DNA of 64,000 nt, from the NCBI RefSeq assembly GCF_000745425.1, contig NZ_JQJH01000016.1, positions 1 to 64,000 on the forward strand. The letters are read 5' to 3'. Shown one piece after another: positions 10,392-19,998 of the stretch (within the stretch, counting starts at the first letter, position 1; every line of letters begins with the position of its first letter). The position numbers and the translations under genes are program-made. Source of the stretch: Beijerinckia mobilis. GTDB lineage: Bacteria; Pseudomonadota; Alphaproteobacteria; Rhizobiales; Beijerinckiaceae. Below the pieces are notes generated by a model. The model made no database searches. It was not told the DNA's origin and saw only the letters and a list, made by a program, of their open reading frames with translations.

Positions 10392-11060
10392 CCTTCCGAC
10401 CTTTCGTCCTGATGTCTCCGAGCCAAACGGCAAAGATTTTGCTTATAAGCCCTCGCGTCGAAGAGACGTGGCTTAAGCTTTGTTGGTGGCGCGGAGACGT
10501 TTCTATCCTTCGCAGTCGAGACCCTTCCGTCTCTCATGCAATCCTTGGCGCTAAAAATTGGAAGCGAAGCCTCAAGAGTGAAAGCTCATGAGAGTGAACA
10601 CTCGCGGATTTCGCGGTAAAGTAAGAGCAGACCGGAATCTCTGGAATCCGCTCCTATTTCAAACTCCTGGTGCCCTGACCCCAATAGACAGAAGATTGAC
10701 TCGGCGAAGACGATCAATCCGCGATCCGTTCGAACTCTCAAGAACGTGCCTCCCGGGTCACCGTTTTGCTTAAGAGTTCAGCAAAGCGGCGGCACATTGC
10801 CGGAACAATAAAGGCATGGCAAGAACTGTCTTTCCGGATCGCATCAATTATCCTGACGTCACGCCGGAATTTCCTGCTAAAAGCGGGAATACAGCCCATT
10901 GCCGATGATCCAATTTCAGACCTTTTTCTTCACTAAAGCATGAAGCTGTAATCAAGTTTGCGCTATTATGGCGGAACTTGCCCAAAATCGTATCAAAATA
11001 AATTGGAAATGGAAATCAATTCCGCTTTGTTGCTAAGGGCTGCGCCATTTGGAGACAATG
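10392..11060. other. Intergenic region
   Basis: About 670 bases between the divergent aminotransferase and dsbA-like genes. The short ORFs here have no codon-use or start-site support. I see nothing else I can name. Confidence 0.45.
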
Positions 11061-11882
11061 ATGTTCGACAAGGACCTGAAAATGTCCATGCGTTCCACCG
11101 CTTCGGTCCTGAGACGTTCGGCGCTCGCCGGCGCCACGCTGATGGCTTTTCTCGCGCCCGTTTTGACGGGCGTAGGGGCCAATGCGGCGGATGAATTCAC
11201 CGCCGCGCAAAAGGCCGAGATCGGCACGATCATCAAGAGCTATCTCCTGGAAAACCCGGAAATTCTCCGTGATGCCCTGACCGAGCTTGAATTGAAGGAA
11301 CGGGCCGCCGCGGCGGATGCCCGCGCGAGCATCGTCGCCGATCCGTCGAGCCCGCTCTACACCTCCAATACGGGAGCGGTCGTCGGCAATCCCGAGGGCA
11401 AGATCAGCCTCATCGAATTTTTCGATTATAATTGCAGCTATTGCAAACGCGCACTCGGCGATATTGCACAGCTCATGAAGAATAATCCGGATCTGAAGGT
11501 CGTTTTGAAGGACCTGCCGATTCTTTCCCCAGGTTCCATTGAAGCCGCCAAAGTCGCCGCCGCATTCCGCAATCAGTTCTCTGGCGACAAATTCTGGGCG
11601 TTTCATCAGAAACTCCTCAGTTCGCGTACGTCGGTTGGCCAGGCGCAGGCGCTCGCTGTTGCAAAGGAACTCGGCGCCGACATGGACCGGCTCGAAAAGG
11701 ACATGGCGGCACCCGCGGTCATCGAAGGCATCAAGGAAACGGATCGGATCGCCAAGGAACTGGACATCAACGGCACGCCCTCCTTCATTCTCGGGCAGGA
11801 TGTCGTCGTCGGCGCGGTCGGCGAGACGGAATTGCAGACAAAGATCGCCAACGTTCGCAAATGCGGCAAGGCGCTCTGCTAA
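11061..11882 (+). CDS. DsbA-family exported thiol-disulfide oxidoreductase
   Basis: A 273-residue periplasmic thioredoxin-fold protein. It has a signal peptide (about residues 15-42, ending near GANA), a helical N-terminal extension (FTAAQKAEIGTIIKSYLLEN) like that of ScsC/Com1-type proteins, and the redox motif CSYC at residues 125-128 in EFFDYNCSYCKR. The cis-proline loop is seen in INGTPSFILG. It probably acts in disulfide formation or isomerisation. GGAG lies 6 bases before the chosen ATG; the adjacent ATG at 11058 is an alternative. No DsbB partner is nearby. Confidence 0.88.
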   Translation: MFDKDLKMSMRSTASVLRRSALAGATLMAFLAPVLTGVGANAADEFTAAQKAEIGTIIKSYLLENPEILRDALTELELKERAAAADARASIVADPSSPLYTSNTGAVVGNPEGKISLIEFFDYNCSYCKRALGDIAQLMKNNPDLKVVLKDLPILSPGSIEAAKVAAAFRNQFSGDKFWAFHQKLLSSRTSVGQAQALAVAKELGADMDRLEKDMAAPAVIEGIKETDRIAKELDINGTPSFILGQDVVVGAVGETELQTKIANVRKCGKALC

Positions 11883-12323
11883 AAGGCTCCTCCCATGAGG
11901 GAATGCATTGCCGTCAGGTGATGCGCCCCTTATGATCGGGGTGATTGCGGCAATCGATTTGATTCCCTCACCCCGGACCACGAGCAGTTCACCAAGCAGT
12001 AGCGATAAGGCCTGCTCGTGGATCGCTTCCATTGCTTGCTAGCCCGGATGCGCGAGCGGAAATACGGCCCGCTAATGGCTGGACCGACTTATGCTTTATG
12101 ATGCTAGCAGGCAGCGGCAAGCTGCGAACCAGCACGGGTGCATGGCAGAAGCAAGGTTTCCCGGAAGGCATCGGCGTTCGATCCGACAGCGTCCAGGAAC
12201 CCGCATTGGACCGAGTGAGACATTCCGCAAGGCAGTGTTCATTAGGCCCGATGTTGATGCGCGCTCGCTCCGATTTGAAGCTTTGAGAATGAATTCTGTC
12301 CAGGCGGCGGTGAGGGTCAATCG
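11883..12323. other. Intergenic region
   Basis: About 440 bases between two plus-strand genes, with no supported ORF, RNA or clear terminator. Confidence 0.4.
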
Positions 12324-13061
12324 ATGAATGAAGTAATCAAACGCAAGGAACCCATGAACAAGGCGATCGTCGATGTCGACGCCGATCTGTTCGTGAAAAG
12401 CCTTCCGGGCTGGCTTGAAGTGACGCATTTCGTCATGGCCCAACGCGCTGGCAATGCGAAGCCGCTGAACGAGGACGGCTCTCTCCCGGCGTTGAGCAAG
12501 TCCGATCTGAACACCAGCGGCACACAGAAGATCGCCAATGATTCCGTCTTCTCTTTCGCAATCGCGGCGTCCCTCAAGGGTGACAAGGCTGCTTTCGACA
12601 AGGTCGAAAAGGAATTGTTAGCGCTCTATGGCGACAATTTCCCCGGCTCCTTCGCCTTCTGGCATTTCAAGCAAGAGCCGGATGCCAAGCCCGAGACGCT
12701 CGACGATTATGTCGGCATGATCGGCAAGACCATGTTGGAGCATGGTCATTTCGAGCCCAAGGATACATGGAACGCCGGCGTGCGCTTCCTTGAGAAAATT
12801 CGCGGTTCGAATTTCGTCGTGGAATTGACCACGCCGCTCGCGCAATGGCATCGCGATACCTGGACCAAGATCATAACCCAACTGAAATCACAGCTCGTCG
12901 ATGCGGACAACAACATTCCGCCGATCAAGAAAGAGCTCGAAGAGACGCGTAATGATCAATCTTTCATTGCCGCTCTGCTGCTTTCAGCCGTCGCCGCAGT
13001 CGATCAGGAACTGACTGAAGATTATCAGGGTCTCCTGAAATCCGTTTCACGCCGCGTATAA
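12324..13061 (+). CDS. Uncharacterised soluble protein
   Basis: I do not recognise this 245-residue protein. It is charged, lacks a signal peptide or membrane segment, and appears mostly helical. Codon use matches neighbouring real genes and no longer opposite-strand ORF competes. Two ATGs, at 12324 and 12354 (MNKAIVDVDADLF), are possible starts. It is flanked by non-coding stretches and followed by a strong hairpin, so it is probably monocistronic. Confidence 0.6.
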   Translation: MNEVIKRKEPMNKAIVDVDADLFVKSLPGWLEVTHFVMAQRAGNAKPLNEDGSLPALSKSDLNTSGTQKIANDSVFSFAIAASLKGDKAAFDKVEKELLALYGDNFPGSFAFWHFKQEPDAKPETLDDYVGMIGKTMLEHGHFEPKDTWNAGVRFLEKIRGSNFVVELTTPLAQWHRDTWTKIITQLKSQLVDADNNIPPIKKELEETRNDQSFIAALLLSAVAAVDQELTEDYQGLLKSVSRRV

Positions 13062-13428
13062 AAACCCCAGGCACCAGGACAGGTTCGATCCATGATGGTG
13101 CCCACTGATAGTCACCATCTAGTCAGTATCTAGAGCAGCATCGCCCGGGAATTCGCTTCACCGGGCGATGCTCAATCTCGATGACATTTTAGAGAATCAT
13201 CATTCTGTTTGCGGATTTGAACAGGCACCGCCATCGCACTCGTTCAAATTTTTCCATAATGGAAACAAAGTCGCATCAAGTCGGCGCCGCAGTGGACCAT
13301 TCCGAGACAGACCGCAAACCGCGCCCAAACACCACAATCAATATTGATTAGATTCCATAAGGTGCGGATTATCTCCACCGGCATATACACCAGCAACAGA
13401 TTAATGATCGCGTGCCAACAGGATCATA
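13062..13428. other. Intergenic region between convergent genes
   Basis: Contains the hairpin listed at 13137-13172; the remainder has no supported feature. Confidence 0.4.
13137..13172. terminator. Strong hairpin, possible terminator or repeat remnant
   Basis: A perfect 12-bp stem pairs 13137-13148 with 13161-13172 across a 12-base loop. No T-run follows, so it may act with Rho or be a repeat. It begins AGAGCA, ends TGCTC and contains GAATTCGCTTC, which recalls the 101-bp dispersed repeat found elsewhere in this window. Confidence 0.5.
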
Positions 13429-14694
13429 TCATCCGAGAATGGCGCATGGCTGCGTGCGTTTTTTCAACAAACTCACTCGTTCTTCATGTGTCATCGGCTC
13501 CCACGGGACCAGCTTGTCAGCGAGGACATCCAATCTACGCAAGAGCGTCATTTCAAAAAAGAGATCCATAAAATCAATGTCGCGAAACACCAGAGAACCA
13601 GATGTTCTCATACGATCGGCGAGACGATCAAAATGCGCGGGCATTTCAGTCCAATGAAGGCCGGCACCATGGTGGTGACAAAGGTGATAACCTTCATTCA
13701 TGAAATTCACTTCATCCAGGACAGTTACAGTGTGTGCGAAATATTCATCCGGATGATCGGGATCGTAGAAGGCGTGTTGGACCCAATTGATAATCGCGGT
13801 GATAAAATTCATGGCAAGCAAAGGAATCAATAAATACAAGATTCCAATTTGCCAATTATATAAGAAAACCACAAAGAAAAATGAGTAATATCGGACCATT
13901 CCCGATAGCATTCTTCGTTCATTTTTCACTTGGCCCTTGGCCTTGAAATAACGATAGGAAGCTATACCCACCATCGTCCAAAAGTTCTTGGTTAAATAGC
14001 CTGAAAAAAAGTCCCAGCGGCTCGTCCGATCGAAACGACGGGAATCGGATGTATCGTGAGGTCCATTGTGTTCTTTATGGTGAAGACGAACATGAGAGGT
14101 TCGATCCAGTTCAGGAAGACTCCCATAGAAATAAGCAAGGAAGAATTCGACATAATGGCCGAAGATCTTGTCGTAGCGATCCGAGAAGAAACCTTGCCGT
14201 CGATGGGCTTCCAGATGTTTAACGCTGAACATCCTCACAAAGCGGTTGAACTTAAGGCCATAGAGAGAAAGATAGAAGGCGACCACGAGTAACAGGTTGA
14301 CTTTGTATAACACGAGCTGAGCGACGAAAATCGGCACGGTTGTGAGGGTGATCGAGACCATGAGTCGCAGTGCCGGAGTATCGCGCGAGTCCCTCAATAC
14401 ACTCGGGCCGATCCGTTCCAGCACCTGATCGTATGTCGACGAGAGGAATGCGTAGCCTTTGACAAGAGGAGAGATTTTGCCCAGCAGGATCGACAGTCCG
14501 TAACCTGCGAAGGAAACGGAAGCTACAGCGAGAACGGCAATCGTGCTCAAGAGAGCCATAAGAAGCTCGAAACAATAAGTCAGCATGCGGCGCAGGGATC
14601 TCTCGTCCACGACCCCGTTAGAACTTCCCTGCAAGAGAGATAGAGATGCATTGTGCTGGGAAGCTGTAATGACTTCTGAAACCTCGGCTTCCAT
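13429..14694 (-). CDS. Fatty acid desaturase-family membrane protein
   Basis: A 421-residue integral membrane protein with hydrophobic segments near residues 42-72, 110-145, 268-305. Histidine clusters typical of membrane di-iron desaturases or hydroxylases are present: H160-x3-H164, H201...HH205-206-x2-H209-x3-H213, and H337-x2-HHH340-342. It probably introduces a double bond or hydroxyl into a lipid acyl chain using oxygen. Box spacing is not that of the classical acyl-lipid desaturases, so the reaction is open. The ATG at 14694 has GGAGG 8 bases upstream. Confidence 0.75.
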   Translation of the reverse strand: MEAEVSEVITASQHNASLSLLQGSSNGVVDERSLRRMLTYCFELLMALLSTIAVLAVASVSFAGYGLSILLGKISPLVKGYAFLSSTYDQVLERIGPSVLRDSRDTPALRLMVSITLTTVPIFVAQLVLYKVNLLLVVAFYLSLYGLKFNRFVRMFSVKHLEAHRRQGFFSDRYDKIFGHYVEFFLAYFYGSLPELDRTSHVRLHHKEHNGPHDTSDSRRFDRTSRWDFFSGYLTKNFWTMVGIASYRYFKAKGQVKNERRMLSGMVRYYSFFFVVFLYNWQIGILYLLIPLLAMNFITAIINWVQHAFYDPDHPDEYFAHTVTVLDEVNFMNEGYHLCHHHGAGLHWTEMPAHFDRLADRMRTSGSLVFRDIDFMDLFFEMTLLRRLDVLADKLVPWEPMTHEERVSLLKKRTQPCAILG

Positions 14695-15847
14695 TTACAT
14701 TTCCTCCGCCTGATGACAAATGCGTCACACACACTCAACGACACACCAGGAACTTCGCTAAAGCGAAACACTATCATGTCACAATTGTATGTTGTTTTTA
14801 TATACCGCATTCTGAATTTTTTATGCGTCGCAATCATTTTCCCTACGACAATATTAAATAAAATACGAATGTCGCTTTTTCTGTAAATCTTGATATATAG
14901 TCATTATAGCTATGAAATAGATATGTATAATTATCGGCAAACTCATATCATTGCCCGTTAGAGCGTTGAGGATATGACCAGAAACGCGCCAATCAAAAAA
15001 CCAGAGCATCGTCAAGATTATGGAATCCTGAAGCGATTCGGCATTTTCGGAAAACGCTCTTGGAGCCAAACCAAGTAACTGACATTATTTCGCGGTCTCG
15101 ACTGCAATCAATCGAGACAATCAAGACGACCTGGCAAAACACTGTTGCCAGCTCCACATGCAAGATGAAAAAGAAGAACTACTTGTCGTGAAAAGCAGAC
15201 GAGGTTAACCGAAAAGGCCATCCTCGGTGAAATGTCATATAATTAGACTCATACATCACCCCTGAATGCTCTATCACGAAGCACCCAGAAAGCTTCCTCT
15301 AACACTGAAAGGATTAAGCCTTCTCAAGGAAACACAATATCACACGAGACAATCATATGGGTATTTTATAAAAGCAAATTAGTACAATATGATAATTCAA
15401 ATTGTTAACGTCGCATATATCAACCGGAATATACTTCAAGAGGCCTCCAATATGACGCCGCTATCACATTTTCGTTAATACGCCGACTTCCAGCTCAGAT
15501 CAAGCAAATTTATTGACATTATCAGCGTATCTACCCGACGATAGATCCAACCACGAACCAAAAAAAACCGCATCTTCAAAAGAAATGATCAATCATGTAA
15601 TAAATATTATTAAATAAATTATTTCATCATTCTATTCACAAATCAATATATTTCCTGTATATAATATGTATGCATTACAATATAATATGAATATGATCGC
15701 TTAGTGCTTAATATTATTAAGCATGTTCTTTTCTGATTTGCAAAAATACATTGAGTTATATGTGTCTTGCATTCATTTTGCGACTTCATACAAATTTGCA
15801 TGTTTCACACAGACAATCAATTATAAGTAATTGATTTACGAAGATGG
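14695..15847. other. Long AT-rich non-coding region with one dispersed repeat
   Basis: More than 1.1 kb with no supported gene. It is clearly richer in A and T than the flanks, mostly so after 15,350. It contains one copy of the 101-bp repeat (14960-15060). The desaturase promoter should lie at its left end; an undetected small RNA cannot be excluded. Confidence 0.5.
14960..15060. repeat. 101-bp dispersed repeat, copy 1
   Basis: Aligns without gaps, at about 70% identity by eye, with 21901-22001. Both copies start AGAGCGTT and end with GCTCT, so the ends are short inverted repeats. The internal block GAAGCGATTC is identical in both. Confidence 0.65.
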
Positions 15848-16909
15848 TCATCGGAAATCCCTGAAATCCCTTTCAATCGCCTGTGCAGCGGCTTTCGCCG
15901 CATTGGGGAGCCAACCCTGCGGACACCGTTTGAGATCGGCGAGGATCGCCATTCTGGCACCGTCCTGATTGGCTTGGCAATTGGCGATTTCATGACCCAT
16001 GGCTTCGAGCATTTTTGTCTGGAGCAGCTCTTCCGTCGATTTACCAACCTCGATCTTGCGGCTGTTCGGCGAAATACGGCGGACGAGGATCATATCCACC
16101 AGCCGGTAATGGGGATCAGGCGCGCGCCAATGCCCGTCGGCAATTTCCATCATATGAATTCTCTTGCCCGTTGCACCATAGTGCCGCGACCAGGCGGAAA
16201 GCACGATCGCCTTGGCTTCGCGGATCAAAGGTCCTCCCTTCCATTCGAGACGCGCAACGAAACGCGGACGCCCAAGGCTGCCGGTTCCGGCCGTTCTCGC
16301 GGCCATCAATGGCATGCCACCGCTCTTCGGCATCGAGGAAATAAGAACCTGCTCATAATCGGCTGGCGGTTTCGTCTCCTGGAGCTCCGCGAAACCCTGC
16401 CAGAATTCCGCTCTTTCCACTTCTGGGAGCATGACAGCCTTGCGCAACCATTTATGATTGCGCTCGAGTACGAACGGACAAGGTTTATCGATACCCTTCC
16501 GATAACCTTCCAGAAGCGGGGTACAAATCTCCTCGGGCGATAGGCCGGTCTTGCCGCGCGCAAGCAGGGCGCTCGTCGCGAGACGAACCAGGTCGAGCGG
16601 ATAGGGCATCACGGCGGCTTCGTCGAAATCATTGACACCCCAGATCAGGCGGCTCTCCGCATCACGCCAGGTGCCGAAATTTTCAAGGTGAATATCACCT
16701 ATAGAAAGCACCTCTGGCGCACGGGCGAGATCAGGGCAGATCTGAAGGATCGTCTCGGCCCAACGCCAATAGGTTGCCCGCAGGAAGCAAAAGACGTTCT
16801 TCTGCATCTTGCCATGTTTGCGGTCGAGATCGGCTTCGACGAAAGCCGGACCTATCTGATCGCGCAACCAATTGTCGTAATCGCGCGTCGATGCCACGAT
16901 TGATGGCAT
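15848..16909 (-). CDS. DUF2252 family protein (kinase-like fold)
   Basis: A 353-residue protein with the DUF2252 signature, GDIHLENFG at about residues 71-79 followed by NDFDE at 93-97. These correspond to the catalytic loop and metal-binding Asp of aminoglycoside-phosphotransferase-like kinases. The biochemical role of the family is not established. The frame stays open to a GTG at 16972, which would overlap the permease gene by 59 bases; the ATG at 16909 starts 4 bases after that gene and is preferred. The two genes probably share a transcript. Confidence 0.75.
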   Translation of the reverse strand: MPSIVASTRDYDNWLRDQIGPAFVEADLDRKHGKMQKNVFCFLRATYWRWAETILQICPDLARAPEVLSIGDIHLENFGTWRDAESRLIWGVNDFDEAAVMPYPLDLVRLATSALLARGKTGLSPEEICTPLLEGYRKGIDKPCPFVLERNHKWLRKAVMLPEVERAEFWQGFAELQETKPPADYEQVLISSMPKSGGMPLMAARTAGTGSLGRPRFVARLEWKGGPLIREAKAIVLSAWSRHYGATGKRIHMMEIADGHWRAPDPHYRLVDMILVRRISPNSRKIEVGKSTEELLQTKMLEAMGHEIANCQANQDGARMAILADLKRCPQGWLPNAAKAAAQAIERDFRDFR

Positions 16910-16913
16910 AGCA

Positions 16914-18425
16914 TCACCGGCTTGAGGTAATGGAGCTTGATGCCCCCTCATCCTCGCAGCGTTGGATGACACTATGTTTGCGGCCGTAGAAGAAATAGAT
17001 CACCAGCCCGATGAATAGCCAGATGATGAGACGGATCCATGTATCCTTCGGGAGTCCACACATTAGAAAGACGGCGGACAATACACCGAGCGGCGCGACC
17101 AGATAGACGGCCGGTGTCTTGAAGGGCCGGTGGATTTCAGGATGACGGAGACGCAAAATGAGAACGCCGGCGCAGACGACGGCAAAGGCGAAAAGAGTCC
17201 CGATACTCACCAGCTCCCCGACAAGACCAATCGGAAGCAGGGCCGAGAGAACGGCGATCACGAGACCGGTGATGATGGTGGTTATATAAGGTGTCCGGAA
17301 AGTAGGATGCAACTTGGCGGCGAAAGGCGGCAGCAGACCATCCTTGGCCATGGCATAGAAGATCCGCGGCTGGCCGAAGAGAAAGACCAGGATGACGGAA
17401 CTGAGCCCCAAAATCGCGCCCAGCTTGATCAACGCGGAGAACCATTTGAGCCCGATCGTATCGACGCCGAGAGCAATCGGGTCCGGCACGTTCAATTGAT
17501 CGTAAGGCACAATGCCGGTGATGACGAAACTGACCAACACATAAAGCACCGTGCAGAACAGGAGCGACCCGAGGATGCCGATCGGCATCGTCCGTTGCGG
17601 ATCATGCGCCTCCTGCGCCGCCGTCGAGACCGCGTCAAATCCGATATAGGCGAAGAAGACGACACCCGCGCCGCGAATAACGCCGCTCCAGCCGAATTCG
17701 CCTTGGCCCGAGGATGGAGGAATGAATAATCCGTCCGGATTGCCGGGCGTTACCCAATTGGCATAGGAAACGAAACCGATGCCGGCGGCAATGAACAGAA
17801 TGACGATCGCCAACTTGATCATGACGATGATATTATTGACTCTTGTCGACTCGCGAACGCCAAAAACCAAAATGACCGTCATGAACAGAATGATGAAAAG
17901 TGCCGGCAGATTCAGGAGAGCGCCGGTATGCAGCCAGGCTCCCGTGGCAGGATCATAATCGAAAGGCGCGCGAGAGAGGCTGTCGGGAATTGTCAGTCCA
18001 AACCCCTTCAGAAAACTTGTGACGTAGCCCCCCCAGCCGATCGCCACCGTCGCAGAGGCGACGGAATATTCGAGAACCAAATCCCAGCCGATGATCCAGG
18101 CAATCAGTTCTCCCATCGTCGCATAGGCATAAGTATAGGCGCTGCCAGCGACCGGCACGGTCGATGCCATCTCTGCATAGCAAAGTCCCGCAAAAAGACA
18201 GACGATGCCGGCGATGACGAAGGAAAGACTCACAGCCGGACCGGCATAGGAAGCTGCCGCATGACCGGTGAGAACGAAAATACCGGCGCCGATAATGCCG
18301 CCAATGCCGAGCGAAAGGAGACTGACCGTCGACATCGACCGATGCAGGCCTTCGGAATCGCCAAGGCTGTCTTGAGCCTCGGCCTTCAGCATGGCCATGG
18401 ATTTTCGGACCCAGATATTGCTCAT
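16914..18425 (-). CDS. APC-superfamily amino acid permease
   Basis: A 503-residue polytopic transporter, about 12-13 hydrophobic segments, of the cationic amino acid transporter group. The first segment has the substrate-binding motif [15 protein letters not shown], and [20 protein letters not shown] is another family mark. It likely imports amino acids with proton coupling. The downstream DUF2252 gene follows within a few bases. The ATG is unambiguous from the N-terminal fit; the substrate is not determinable. Confidence 0.88.
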   Translation of the reverse strand: MSNIWVRKSMAMLKAEAQDSLGDSEGLHRSMSTVSLLSLGIGGIIGAGIFVLTGHAAASYAGPAVSLSFVIAGIVCLFAGLCYAEMASTVPVAGSAYTYAYATMGELIAWIIGWDLVLEYSVASATVAIGWGGYVTSFLKGFGLTIPDSLSRAPFDYDPATGAWLHTGALLNLPALFIILFMTVILVFGVRESTRVNNIIVMIKLAIVILFIAAGIGFVSYANWVTPGNPDGLFIPPSSGQGEFGWSGVIRGAGVVFFAYIGFDAVSTAAQEAHDPQRTMPIGILGSLLFCTVLYVLVSFVITGIVPYDQLNVPDPIALGVDTIGLKWFSALIKLGAILGLSSVILVFLFGQPRIFYAMAKDGLLPPFAAKLHPTFRTPYITTIITGLVIAVLSALLPIGLVGELVSIGTLFAFAVVCAGVLILRLRHPEIHRPFKTPAVYLVAPLGVLSAVFLMCGLPKDTWIRLIIWLFIGLVIYFFYGRKHSVIQRCEDEGASSSITSSR

Positions 18426-18602
18426 GTCATTTCTTTCTTCGCCGCATCTACGGCGGAGCGGGACCGCGCGCCGGTCGTCACAATCGCTGCCGCCAATATG
18501 TTACATGGTCACGATGATGCGGCAAGCCGGAGGCACCGAACCGCAATCGAAGTCTCATGCTAAAATCGGGCAGAAAGCCGAGTTGCAGGATTGGAACGGA
18601 CG

Positions 18603-19877
18603 ATGCCGCTTTCTGAGAATGACCATTTTGACGTTGCCGTGGTCGGCGCCGGCGCGGCGGGCCTTGGCGCCGCCTTGCGGCTCGCTGCCTCATCCGCCCG
18701 CTTCTGCGTTCTGGAGGCGCGGACGCGTGCCGGTGGCCGTGCCTATACTTTGACGGACACTCCCTACCCCATTGATCTCGGCTGCGGCTGGCTGCATTCG
18801 GCCGACCGCAATCCGCTCGTACCGCTTACCGAAAACAGAGGATATACGATCGACCGTACCCTGCCCGCCTGGGGCACGCAGACCCTTGATCTTGGTTTCA
18901 GCGCGGCGGATCAACAGGATTATCACGCCGCTTCCGACCGTCTTTACGCGCGATACGCAAATTTCGGCGTCGACGAACCGGACGTGCCGAGTTCCGCTTT
19001 GCTCGAACCCGGTTGCCGCTGGAACCCGCTGCTCGATGCGGTCAGTACCTATCTCAGCGGGGCGGCGCTCGATCGTGTCTCCGCACGGGACAATCAGAAT
19101 TATCACGATACGGGCGTCAACTGGCGGGTCATCGAGGGTTATGGCCGGGTGCTGGCGGATTTCTGGCCGGCCCTGCCTCTCCGGCTCGGCTGCGCGGTCC
19201 TCGCCATTGATCATTCGGGTGCCAAAGTACGCATCGAAACCAACGAGGGAATGCTGACGGCGTCAGCGGTCATCATCACTTTGCCGACCAATCTTCTGGC
19301 ACGTGAAGCGATTCGTTTTTCCCCGCCGCTCCCCGACAAAATCGAGGCCGCGGCCGCGCTGCCGCTCGGTTTCGCCGACAAGGTGCTCATGGCGCTCGAT
19401 CAAGCGGAAGACTGGCCGGTCGATGGTCATTTATTCGGCTCGATCACGCAGACCGACACCGGCAGCTATCATCTTCGGCCTTTCGGAAGGCCCCTGATCG
19501 AAGGCTATTTCGGCGGCGCTCTCGCCGCCGATCTCGAGGCGCGAGGTCCCGGCGCCTTCTTTGATTTTGCGGTCTCCGAATTGTGCCAGTTGCTTGGCAA
19601 CACCATGCGCCATCGCCTGAAATTGGTTGTGGAAACCGCATGGGGGCAGGATCCGCTGGCGATGGGATCTTATTCCTACGCCCTGCCCGGCCACGCCGAT
19701 GCCCGTGCATGTCTTGCCGAACCGGTAGACCAGCGCCTGTTCTTCGCCGGAGAAGCCTGTTCGTCCCACGCATTCAGCACTGCCCACGGCGCCTTCGAGA
19801 CCGGTGATCAGGCGGCCCTGCAGGCGATCACTGCCTTGCGGGATCCAATTGCAGCAAAGGCGATGACGCCTCGATAG
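18603..19877 (+). CDS. Flavin-dependent amine oxidase
   Basis: A 424-residue FAD enzyme. The dinucleotide-binding motif GAGAAGLG begins at residue 15, followed by LEARTRAGGRAYT, typical of the monoamine/polyamine oxidase family. Near the C-terminus FFAGEACSS and STAHGAFETGDQAA close the FAD site. It would oxidise an amine with release of hydrogen peroxide; substrate unknown. The ATG at 18603 was chosen so the Rossmann fold begins about 9 residues in; an upstream TTG adds only four residues. Confidence 0.85.
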   Translation: MPLSENDHFDVAVVGAGAAGLGAALRLAASSARFCVLEARTRAGGRAYTLTDTPYPIDLGCGWLHSADRNPLVPLTENRGYTIDRTLPAWGTQTLDLGFSAADQQDYHAASDRLYARYANFGVDEPDVPSSALLEPGCRWNPLLDAVSTYLSGAALDRVSARDNQNYHDTGVNWRVIEGYGRVLADFWPALPLRLGCAVLAIDHSGAKVRIETNEGMLTASAVIITLPTNLLAREAIRFSPPLPDKIEAAAALPLGFADKVLMALDQAEDWPVDGHLFGSITQTDTGSYHLRPFGRPLIEGYFGGALAADLEARGPGAFFDFAVSELCQLLGNTMRHRLKLVVETAWGQDPLAMGSYSYALPGHADARACLAEPVDQRLFFAGEACSSHAFSTAHGAFETGDQAALQAITALRDPIAAKAMTPR

Positions 19878-19998
19878 ATTGCTGCATATGGTTTCGATAT
19901 TGCTTGCCGCCCCATCGGGCTCTGTCCATTGTCGTTAAGAGCTAAGACGGCATAGTCTTTTCGATTCATGCCCGCACCCAAAGCCCGAATGTGAGCCG

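Noticed and set aside
11016-12032. 338-residue minus-strand ORF
   Set aside because: It is the antisense shadow of the DsbA-like gene, which has a signal peptide and CSYC motif.
14854-15069. 71-residue minus-strand ORF
   Set aside because: Its first part is a translation of the dispersed 101-bp repeat and the remainder is AT-rich non-coding DNA.
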